From NCBI GenBank assembly GCA_018398765.1, contig JAHBMJ010000697.1, positions 1 to 32,500 on the forward strand: a stretch of DNA of 32,500 bases, given 5' to 3'. Position numbers and translations under genes: made by a program. A model generated the notes under the pieces. The model was not told the DNA's origin, did no database searches, and was given only the letters and a program-made list of their open reading frames with translations. Within the stretch, counting starts at the first letter, position 1. Each line of letters opens with the position of its first letter. The stretch comes from Chromera velia (taxonomy: Eukaryota > Sar > Chromeraceae). Shown here one piece after another: positions 1-10,600 of this stretch.

Positions 1-1026
<1,026 letters not shown>

Positions 1027-1540
1027 ATATGTTTACATGTGTATCTTCCTTAGTTCAATTCTTTTTGTCCTATTGATCTTCGATTGAACGTCTCTTTTAC
1101 GTAGCACACAGAGCCAGAAGCGATAGAAAAAAGACAGTGGCGAGACCGAAGGGGGGGGTCGTGCGTGATGTTGTGTGTTGGAATTGCGGTTGCTCGTCTG
1201 GCATGTCAGGATTGAGAGTGTGCGCATTGGTACTGCGGCCTGTGCCAGGACGATTTTAAATTGTACGCGCGACCGATCGTTCATGGGGTAGTGTTTGAGC
1301 CATGCCGAAATGTATTGATTTTTCGCGCCGTACGTGTATTTGGCATCGAATTGGCATACATCCGTCTATCTATACATGTGTACTGAGATACAGGCATGTG
1401 AGATTTCGAGTAGAAGGACTGCTCTTCCACTGAACACAGTGCTGCCGCCTACTAGCACAGTGCGGAGACGGTTAGGACATACGTTACAGCTGTCTGAAGT
1501 AACTCCATTTCTAAGGTAACACTAATTCATCTCTCTGTAA
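1027..1540. other. Spacer without recognisable gene
   Basis: Nothing with coding character was seen between the end of the RT fragment and the start of the repeat field. Short open frames exist on both strands but show no motif. It may include the 3' untranslated part of the retroelement; no poly-A tail or target-site duplication was recognised. Confidence 0.4.
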
Positions 1541-1960
1541 GTCTGTCTATCTGTCTGTCTGTCTGTCTGTGTCTGGGTCTCTGCCCCTCTTTCCGTCTCT
1601 ATGCTTGTCTCTCCTTCCTTTGTATGTCAAGCGGTCAATTCATTCGGCCGTCAGTTGAATCTGGCTTTCTCTCTCTTTGACCGGAGGTCTATCTTTCTGA
1701 TTGCATATCTGTACATTCATCCCTCCATCCTTCTGCCTACTCCTCTCATCTGCTCATCCATCGATCTATCTCTCTGTAGTTTTGTCTGTATGAATGCCTG
1801 CCTGTCTGTCTGTCTGTTAGTCTCTTTTCTCTGTCTCCTTTCTTCGTTTCTTTTCTTTGTCACCTTTCTTCGTTTCTTTTCTCTGTCTCTATCCTCTGTC
1901 TTTTTTCTCTCTCTGTTCTCTCTCTGTTTTCTCTCTGTTCTCTCTCTGTTCTCTCTCTGT

Positions 1961-2044
<84 letters not shown>

Positions 2045-2104
2045 GCTTGCTTACTTACTTACTTGCTTTCTTACTCTCTTACTTACTTTCTTTGATTGAT
2101 TGAT
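1541..2104. repeat. Simple-repeat field: (CTGT)n, (CT)n, (CTTT)n, (TGAT)n
   Basis: A run of different short tandem repeats, all pyrimidine-rich on the + strand. (CTGT)n lies at about 1541-1572 and again near 1800. Interrupted CTCTCTGTT units span 1890-1965, pure (CT)n about 1966-2002, (CTTT)n about 2002-2043, and (TGAT)n about 2093-2106. Long open frames across it are by-products of the lack of purines and are not genes. Confidence 0.9.
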
Positions 2105-2349
2105 TGAACCAACTGTGCATCTATTCATCCACCCATCTCCCTGTCTGTCGGTCTGTCTGTCTATTGATGTAATCCTTGATGCACGTATCGACTCTCTCTG
2201 TCCCCTCCACGGATAAAGAGTGGGATTGACAAACAAAAACCGCAGCGAATTTGAAGAAAGAAAAGGGGCAAGAGCGGGCATTGCAGCAACGAGATGAAAT
2301 GCAGAGGCGGTGAAGGAACAAGGGCGTAAAGAGCCTGACGAAAGCGAGT

Positions 2350-3190
2350 ATCAAGGCAGTAATAGGAGAATAACAGAGAAGGGGGGCAGCGAATTTTCTT
2401 TTATCAAGGCACACAAAAGAGAAAGCCTTCCTTGGACTAGCTGGCGTTCTGACAACATCTTTTGAAGGACACCACATGCAGTGTTGATGAAGTACATGTC
2501 ACACGGTGACCACATCTGATAGATCCTTTCATACAGTACAAGTGACATACTCGGGATGAAATTTCCTCAAAACTCCGGAGGTAAGAGGGGGCAAGCAAGA
2601 AGACCCAGAGCATCACCCCGAACAGCTTGCTGAAGTGAGCGGAACCTGCCGAACATCTTACCTGAACCTACCGAGCCCTCATCGCCCTCCCGACCTCCCA
2701 GCTGGCATTCGTCCTCACCATGTTGCTCCGCCACTTCAATCTGCACGTACAGCTGAAAAGAGGCCCGTGCACGCATCTCCTGTGTATCGTCTAGTCGCAG
2801 CCGTCTGCGCAAGTCCAGCCAGCATGTGGGCGCAAGTCCACAGACCCTTCAAAACCCTGTGACAAAACACACCAGAACGAGTAACGCCTTCAGAACAAGT
2901 TGAAAGCAAAAGACAGGAGGAAAAAAGACGACATGGGAACATGCTTCTCTAGCTTATACAGTGCTTGTAGCGCATTTGAAAGGAGACGAGCACATCCATT
3001 TGAGTGTGTCCACGCTTTCCTGTGCCCCCTTCTCTGCTTACCTACCTTTTTGTTTCTCCCCGATAGACAGTCATTGAGTGTATACCAAAGTGTCAAGAAT
3101 GAGGCAAGCTTCTCTCTACCTTCTACTGCCTCGATTGCCCTCGAGAGCTGACCGGTGCTCAGTGTGTCAAACTGAGTCTCTCCCTTTTCA
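2350..3190 (-). other. Possible minus-strand exon fragments, function unknown
   Basis: Three stretches on the minus strand read like protein but could not be joined into a model. The first (about 3046-3180) has the motif STGQLSRAIEAVEGREKLAS and ends at a GTAGGT donor. The second (about 2655-2812) contains FQLYVQIEVAEQHGEDECQL and is followed by GTAGGT and GTAAGA donor-like sites. The third (about 2390-2540) contains MWSPCDMYFINTACGVLQKM. They lie in different frames, with stops and no consistent splice phase between them. They could be exons of an unannotated gene, remains of a decayed gene, or chance. No domain was recognised. Confidence 0.2.
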
Positions 3191-3515
3191 GGAAAGCACA
3201 TGACTCATTCCTACTACATGCTCTGGCACCGAATAGAAACTGCACAGAAACAGACATCTATATATAGTGTTAAACGGACATTTGTGACTGCGTCATTATA
3301 TGACATGCGCCAACAAAATGGAATATTTGGGCTGTGGCATGGCTGTGGCGCAAAAAACCAGGGCCCTCCGCGACCTTCCCAGCGAGTAAGTCCCATGTTT
3401 CAGGGTTAACCAGTATGGCTCTGCGTCGCTTCGTCTGGCCCCTTTCGGCCAGTTAAAAGAGGTCGCACTTTTTGTTCCCTGGCTCCTTTTTCCTTTATAG
3501 TTCGATTGAAGAAGT

Positions 3516-3700
3516 TTGTCAAGACTGCATGCAGTGGCGCGCCATGTGCCCCTATATACATGCAGTACGTACGTACTAGCTACGTACGCCGCCGCATATG
3601 CAGCACTTGGGCGCCGCCGCGCGATTCGATCATGCAGATGTTCGTCGACCGAAGCGAAAGCAGCTGCATGTACGTATAATTTAGGTGCGAAAGCATGGCT
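3516..3700 (+). promoter_or_regulatory. TGCATG-rich block upstream of squalene synthase
   Basis: Within 180 bp there are TGCATGCA (3526-3533), ACATGCAG (3558-3565), TCATGCAG (3630-3637) and TGCATG (3665-3670). Between the first two copies and the third is the near-palindrome TACGTACGTACTAGCTACGT, starting at 3566. The next downstream gene starts at 4006. In apicomplexan relatives, GCATGC cores are known binding sites of ApiAP2 transcription factors, so a promoter role is a reasonable inference if the host is an alveolate. No TATA element or transcription start could be placed. Confidence 0.35.
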
Positions 3701-4005
3701 CCTTCTGTCAGACTGGCAGGAAGAGTTTCGATTCTGTGAAACGAAAACATCCCCCTCAGCCTGCAGCCCGAGTCACTCGTGTTTCAGATTTTGTGCGAAG
3801 GACTTCAGGAACGATAACTGTAAGGAATTTGGGACCTCTTTTCTTCTTTTCAGTCTGACGTTTCCTTTAGTCGCCTTTCTGGCCGTCTCATTTGCCAGTT
3901 CCACTTTCCACCGCGCCGCGTAGTAGGAGGGCAGGGCACTTGCTGTCCGTCTTCTCCATTCCTTCCATCTCCGCCTGTCCGCTTACACCCTAGATCCTTC
4001 GAACC

Positions 4006-5676
4006 ATGCTGACATTATTTTCGCGAATACAGGATCTCGTTTTTCTTCGGCCCACAGCGGCGAACTTGGTGAACCTCATCACGCTTTTGCCGTTCTTCTA
4101 CTTTCTTGCCAGACTTTGTTCAGTATGTCTGAGCAAAAAGAAGAAGGGAGAAAAAACGAAACCCAAAGCTCCGCTTCACGTGAGGATCTGGTCTCTTATG
4201 AGCCACCCCGACGAGCTCTTTGCTCTGATTCTCTACCTTCTCTCAAAGAGAACGCGGTTACCAAAGAATCTTCAAGCAGATGAGGCCTACTGTTTCCTCA
4301 TGCTCACTAAGGTCTCCCGAAGTTTCGCTGCTGTGATCCTGGAAGTACACGAGGAGCTCAGGATGGCCATCTGCGTCTTCTACCTTGTCCTGAGAGGTCT
4401 GGACACGATAGAGGACGACATGAAGATACCGATGGAAGAGAAGTTGAAGGAACTCGAGGCCTTCCCGTCTCGTCTCGACACACCGGGATGGAACTGCAAG
4501 GGGAAGGGTTACGGTGAGGGAGACGAGTGCTCCCTTCTAGAGAACTTCGAGAACGTCATTGCGGTGTACGGAAAGCTGAAGGAACCCTACAGAGGTGTGA
4601 TTCAAAGAGCGTGTGCAGAAATGAGTGAGGGCATGAGGGAATTTCTCCAAAACTCTGGGACTCCAGAGAAGATAGAGGACTATGATCGGTCGGTTAGCTG
4701 GGGGGGGATCTGTTTTCTATCTTATGCATACTCAAATTCAGAAGGAAAAGCATACGGAATGGGAAAGGAAGGGGCCTTCTGATCTTCTGCGCAGCTCTTT
4801 CTCGAGTGCTAAGGTTTCCATGCAGAAGGCTTCTGTGCCCCTTTTCGATGCTGCTGATTCCTTTGCGTTCCGCGTTTCCCCCATTGTTCTCACTGGCTCG
4901 TTCCTTTGGCTCTCTGCCTCCCTCTGTATCGCCCTGCCTGCCTGTCTGTCTGACTTCCTCTGATCAAGGGCATAAAAAAGCCTCCATCTGCTCGACAGTC
5001 TTGGTCTGCGCGTACTTGCCTGTCTGTCCCTGCGTCTGTGTCTGTCCGTGCCTGCGCAATCGAACGCGACCAGAGTCCGTCTGTCGTGTTCATGCGCTTG
5101 TGCATTTACTTCAAAGCATCACATCTGCGTGGGCTGCGCGTCTGTTGTATGTGGATGCAGGTACTGCTACTTTGTTGCCGGTCTGGTGGGGACGGGGCTG
5201 ACCGAGCTATTCGATCTGTCCGGCATGGTCTGGAACGACGCGAGGTCGCAACAGTCCCAGTCACAAGGGCAGCAGAGAAAAGGGGGGAGCAGCGTCCGAC
5301 AGAAGGAGAAGGGACAGAGTGCGGGTGCAGTGCCCTCAGTGGACGCCCAGGAGAGGAGACGGCTGGCGATCTCCATGGGCCTGTTTCTGCAGAAGACCAA
5401 CATCATCAGGTCAGGCAGGCAGCGATGCAGGAGACAGCCTCGGCCTTCTTTCAACTTTCTTTCCTCGCTTCTTTCTGCTTTGCCTTCGTCGGCCTGCCGT
5501 CACGTCCATAAAATCGCAAATGCACGATCAAGTGTGTGTTTCGAGTATTTTCGTCTGCGTTCTTCGATTCGCGTCTTCACAGAGAGAGAGGAAGGGGGGG
5601 AGCGGGGAGGACAGAGAGCGTCGGGGAGGAGAAACTTTTGCTTCGGAGGGTTTGTTCAAGGGACGATACACACACA

Positions 5677-5715
<39 letters not shown>

Positions 5716-5719
5716 TTGT

Positions 5720-5763
<44 letters not shown>

Positions 5764-7438
5764 GAGAGTGCCTGTTTGACAAGGTTGTGCTCCTCTCTTG
5801 TGTGTGTACAGGGACTACCGTGAAGATATCGAAGAGACGCCCCCGAGACAATTTTGGCCTCGGGAAATTTGGGGGAAGTCAGTCAGGGTGGGAGGGAGAT
5901 GGGGAGCAGCGACGCAGGTTCTCCGTTCTCACACACTCTTTCTGCGTGGGCTTATAAGAATTCCGTCTCGCGTCTTCTTCTATCCTTTTGCTTGATGCCG
6001 TCATATGGCGCTTCAGAGTCCTCCTCTCCCCTTCTCGTTTCCTTCCGTCGCCAATTTCTTCCTTGTCTGACGAGCAGAATTTCTGTCAGTGGATGTCGAA
6101 GCTTTGCTGCTGCAAGCGTTTGTGCGACAAAAGGTATCGCAAAATACAGAACCTCTTCTGGACCACGTTCAGTGCACCGGGAACACAAACGCACCTGCGT
6201 GCGTACACACCTACACGAATCAACTTTTCTGCTTGATCTGACGCGCGCAGGTACGTGAGGAAGTTCGAGTTGATGAGAGACCCCGCTCACGCCCCCACGT
6301 CTCTTCGGTGTCTGGACGCCATGGTAGCCGACGCCCTCCGCCACGTCCCCGACTGCCTCCAGTACCTCTCGATGATTGGGGAACCCTCAATATTCAGGTT
6401 TTGCGCTATTCCTCAGGTCAGTCCGTTGGACGTACGGGTGGTGTGGCTAGGGCCCTCGTGTCCGTCTGCATGTCACTGATGAAGTTTGTCACGATGAGTC
6501 AGTCGCCTGTACCCCTGCGTGTGGTGACAATTTTGCGTTTTTCTGTCCTCTCGCACCTGACAGTCCTCTTTGTGCTTGTGGTTTGCAGAAGACTTCTTTT
6601 GGTTCGTGGCTCTTTCATTTCCTTTCCGGCTTCTGCAATCTGTTTGCTTTTTCCATATTTCTGTTGTCTGTGTTTCTCTCAGGTGATGGCCATTTCCACC
6701 CTCGAGCGGTGTCTCCACAATCGGGATATCTTCCTCTCTCCTGAGCCTGTGAAGATTCGGAAAGGAGAGGTTGGTCTGTCTGTCGCTTTGTGTGCTTCTC
6801 CCTCTGCTTCCATCTCTGTCTCTCCTGGGGTACTCTTCCTGCTTCTTCTTTTCCCTGCCATAATTCCTGTTTCTCAGCTCTCTCTCTTCCTGTGAGGAGA
6901 CAGGGGGTCTGCTTTTCATTGGGAGAGACGGCTTCGATGGATGAATCTGTAGAATCATGTTTTTATTGTATTTATATGAATACGTTTCTGTGCGCACGTG
7001 CAGGCTGCGAAGTTGATTCTCCGGAGCGGTGACATGAAGGGCGCAGAGGGGAGCTTTGACTTCTACCTGTCTGTGATGCGCAGGCGCGCAGAGGCCTTGT
7101 TGGAGACGGCAGCGATGGAAGAGGAGGAGGAGGAAGATGAGGCCTCCAGTGGGCATGTGGGAGATGAGAGGGATGCCGGGGTCGGTGGGACCTCGTACAG
7201 GGCCCACTACTCCTCCGAGACTCGGCATACGGGCCCCGGCGCTTCGTCCAGGCCCACCTCTGCCGGGTGTTCGTGTAACCAGATGCCCTCCCACTGTCCC
7301 GCGTGTCTGCCTGACGACTTCCCGACGAACACCAAGACAGAAGCCATCCAAGTCCTGAAGGCCCTCGATAGAGCTCAGGCAGCGGTAGCGTTGCACAGGG
7401 CAAGAGGGAATTCGGATTGGCAGAGGGCAGGGCGATAG
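4006..7438 (+). CDS. Squalene synthase (farnesyl-diphosphate farnesyltransferase), six exons
   Basis: Condenses two farnesyl diphosphates via presqualene diphosphate to squalene, using NADPH and Mg2+, at the ER membrane; it is the entry to sterol synthesis. Exons: 4006-4688, 5161-5409, 5812-5877, 6251-6416, 6683-6769, 7004-7438. All introns are GT-AG with matching phases (2,2,2,0,0), giving 561 residues. Landmarks: TKVSRSFAAVI (101-111), first Asp-rich motif LRGLDTIEDDM (D133-D138), YCYFVAGLVG (229-238), GLFLQKTNIIRDYRED with the second Asp motif (301-316), FWPREIW, and FRFCAIPQVMAI. A hydrophobic stretch at 21-42 followed by KKKK looks like an N-terminal membrane anchor. No C-terminal membrane segment is seen, though the family usually has one. 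Instead the tail has an acidic run (456-463) and C506-x-C-x6-C-x2-C518. A Q/S/K-rich insert lies at about 257-292. A further 3' exon cannot be excluded. Confidence 0.93.
5668..5768. repeat. (CA)n-CG-(TG)n inverted run plus (GA)n inside intron 2
   Basis: Intron 2 of the squalene synthase gene holds a CA run that turns at CACGTG into a TG run, so the two arms are complementary, followed within 30 bp by a (GA)n run of about 48 bp. The intron then ends at ACAG before exon 3 (5812). Such tracts can form hairpins, Z-DNA or triplexes; no function is shown. Confidence 0.9.
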
Positions 7439-8533
7439 AAAAGGAAAGAAGGGCGGTGAGGGAAGAAAAAAGAGAAAGGACCTGGTTGATCAGATTAGGA
7501 AGGGGTAGGAGGAAGTTGGATGCGAGGGGGGAAGAGGGGGAATGCATATCCTGCTGGAAAGGTAATGTGCGTTCCCTTTTTTCCCTTCTTTCTTTTCCTA
7601 ACGTGCTCCGTTTCTTTTCTCTGTCAACAACCAGCCCGTGGAACAACCTTCCTTCCTTTTCTATTTGTGTGTGTCAAGGAGGGGAGTGGGGGGACAGGAG
7701 TTCGCTTGCAACCATGGGTTGGTTTCTTCTCTTTCAACTTTTTCCTCGCTTCAGTCTGTCTTTCCGTCCGTTCTGCTTTTACTCTTCTTTTTTCTCCACC
7801 GCTACTCGAAAAGACGTGCCCATGCACCCTTCCTTTTCTTGCTGCCTCTATGTGCATAGCCAATCGAAACTTCTTCCTTGAGACACCACCAGAGTCGGGT
7901 GGCAAGAGAAGAAACAGAAGAAGAGATGCAGTAGAAAAAAAACCACCACCCATCTGTTTGTTCGTCCGTTTGCTGAGCGACCGGGATGCGTTGAGAGAGC
8001 GAGGTTTTTTTTTTCTTTCTTCTTCTCTTTATTCTTTCTTCCTCAAATTCCTCTTTCTGGAGGAGGGGGGGGTGCTGCTCCTCTCTCTTTCCGCAATTTT
8101 GGCTCTTTCCTTCCTTCCTCACCTTCTTTTCTGGTTCCTTGCTTGCTTATTCAGTTCCTTTCAGCCTTCCAGCGTCCCTCCCACCTTCGCCCTACGTCTT
8201 CTTATAGAAGCGCTGACTTCAGACGAAAAACGACAAAGGCCAAAAGACACAGCCCGAATCCTTCCCGCATTTTGCCTGCCTTCTTGTAAGATTTTTTTGG
8301 ACTCAAAAGCCCTTCTGGAGTCTGAGCTACTGCCCGCGTGCGTGTTTGTACTCCTTTCTCTTCTTGGTAGCTTGGTTTGTTTGCTTGTCTGCAGTGAGGT
8401 GAATCTTGCCTGCCTAGTGGATGTATGAGCATGCAGACGAATGGATGATCCCTTGGAGGGATGATCTGTTCTTCTCTTCTGTTGTCTTCTCTTGTCTCGT
8501 CTTGTCTGGTTGTTGAGGGGGGAAATGAAAATG

Positions 8534-8562
8534 AAATGAATGAATGAATGAATGAATGAATG
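8534..8562. repeat. (GAAT)n tetranucleotide repeat
   Basis: About seven tandem GAAT units, with degenerate copies continuing to about 8617. Confidence 0.9.
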
Positions 8563-10565
8563 ATAAATGAGCATAGGGGAGGGGAGCAGATGGATGCATC
8601 AATGATGAATGAATGAACTGATGGGTTTACGCCCGCTTCCTTCTTTTCTTTCTTTTTCGATCGATCGACTGGGCAAGCGCTTTGCCGGTCGGTCATGTGG
8701 TGGGTTCTGTCATTCAATCAAGTTTCGGTCTGTCATATTGCCAGCTTAAAGGGTCTCCCTCGTTTCATTTCGGTTCCTTCGTCCGTCTGTCTGCCTGTAT
8801 GTCTGCTCATCTGCTTGCTTCCAATGAAGTCTTCGTTCTTCTGTCTTCCTGCCTGATTGTCTGCTAGCTGTTGGCTCGCCTCCACCGGTGCTCTTCGTCG
8901 CCGTGACCTTCCCTCCTTTTTTTCTATTCTATTTGTGACAGTTGAGTGCATACCGTGATTCTTCTTTCTGTTTCTTTTTCTTCCTTGTTCTTCATTGTTC
9001 GTCTGCCTACCTGCCTGCGCCTCTACCCGTCCGCCTTTCTTTTCCGTTTACTTTTTCTCTGCACAAACGTCCTCAAAGTCCCTCCCTCAAGGGTTTTTCC
9101 CTCGTCTCTCTCGTTCCTTGCTTTCACTTTTCTCAGACGAAGCAGCCCGTCTGTTTTGAGTGACAAGACGAAGGAACACGAGCAGGAAGGCTCACGCTCG
9201 CACTCATTTCTCCCTGTACCAGTTCCGTTCCCTTCTATCTCCCGAGTTGAGATGAGAGCTTCGCTTCGATAGTTCGGGCAGACAAGGCAATCCCCTCTCT
9301 AGTCAGTGGGGTACCCCAGTCCTCGCATGCAGGCCTCCCTCCACCCCTCCAACCAACGTGCATTTTCCCTCTTTCTTTCCACAACTCGTCTGTTCACCGC
9401 CCTTGTGATCTTATCTCTGTCTGCGTGAGCGTGCGTGGGAGTGTGAATATCTACGTGTTGAATGTCCTCTTACATTGTTTCAAACAATCGGTCAATATGT
9501 GAATATGTATCGGAAAAAGAAGGAAAACGATCCTGCCTGACCTGATGTAAAAAAAAGAAAACGAGAGAAACGAAAAGCGCGGAAGAGAAAAAAGGAGAGG
9601 TGCAGAAAGTCTCTCGCAGAAGCATGAGCCGTCCATCCCCAAATGACGTTTATTGCTCCACCTTGGAAGGATTCCGTCAACTCCAAAGAAGAGGTTTTTC
9701 TTTTCTGCCTTTCAGTCTGAAGTCTAGCGCATATGCAAAAAGATAGCGCATCATGGTGGAAGAGAGAAGAGAAGAGGTACCGAAGACCAAGTGACGGGGC
9801 AAAAGCGAAATGTACAAAAGTTCTTGGAGGGTTATAGGGAGAGAAAGAAAGATATGGGCATTCAGGCCGTTCTGGAAAAGAAGTGTATGTGTGTCAGACG
9901 GTTCTTCACGGCTGTTAGAGAAGAGAAGGGGCCTGCAAAAGTGACAATGAAAAAAAGGCAGTCTTCGAATCGGTGTGTCGAAAGTCCTTCCCTTCGTCAG
10001 ACAGGAGACTGAGCGAATTTGAGGAGACTGGCAAGAGGGTGCAACGAGGGCATGCAACATCGTTGACATTGTGATGCTTGTCTGCAGGGTCGATATAGGT
10101 TCGTTTCTTTCTTCTTTCTCTTTATCGCAGAGTGTCAATCTATCTGCGTGTTTTGCTTTGATCGTTCTGTATTGTTCTGCTGGGCGAGGGCTGGTCCTTG
10201 GCACCACAGTGGAAAGAAAAGTTGCTGGAAGAGAAGTAGACCCCTGCAACCCCATTCCACTTTCTTTTCTTTGCCTTTCACTTGCGGTTTTCTCCTCAGT
10301 CTGTTGTCCTCTCATGTCAAGAAAAAAGAGAAGAGGCAAAGAAGGCTTGCCGTCATTCATGGAAAAGAGAGATGCCAGACGGGGGTGGGGGGAACGAGAT
10401 GAAGCGGGAAGGTGAGGAGAAGACTGAAGAAGAATGGGTCTGGTGGGGGTTACCTGTCGTCTGTGTCTGTCTGCCTTTCTGTCTGTCTTTTTTGTCCTTC
10501 GATTCCACTCTTGCCTCGGGACTCGGAGAGTCAGTCACGTAGCCTAGCTGGCATTCTTCCCTTGC

Positions 10566-10566
<1 letters not shown>

Positions 10567-10598
<32 letters not shown>

Positions 10599-10600
10599 TT
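10567..10600. repeat. (CTGT)n tetranucleotide repeat
   Basis: About eight perfect CTGT units. The same motif recurs near 1541, 1800, 26305 and 26374, so it is a favoured simple repeat of this genome. Confidence 0.9.

Noticed and set aside
1601-2095. 164-codon + frame rich in Leu, Ser and Phe, looking like a membrane protein
   Set aside because: It is a translation of CT and CTTT repeats; pyrimidine-only DNA contains no stop codons and gives such frames automatically.
3516-3923. 135-codon + frame just before the squalene synthase ATG, as an N-terminal extension
   Set aside because: It ends in a stop before 4006, is Ala/Ser/Cys-rich without motif, and overlaps the presumed promoter. The ATG at 4006 already gives a complete N terminus with membrane anchor.
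6080-6135. Extra exon of squalene synthase between exons 3 and 4 (ends AAAAG/GTATCG)
   Set aside because: Direct joining of 5877 to 6251 keeps phase and reproduces the family text (EIWGK/YVRKFE); an inserted exon would break it.
6473-7396. 307-codon minus frame over the end of the squalene synthase gene
   Set aside because: Antisense shadow of exons 5 and 6, which are fixed by strong family motifs on the + strand.
7520-8428. 302-codon + frame
   Set aside because: Lies in strongly pyrimidine-rich DNA, has Phe/Leu/Ser/Cys bias in keeping with composition, no motif and no splice-consistent partners.
9677-10360. 227-codon minus frame
   Set aside because: Begins with ATG and is long, but its product has no domain-like segments and the region has no other coding sign; kept as unsupported.
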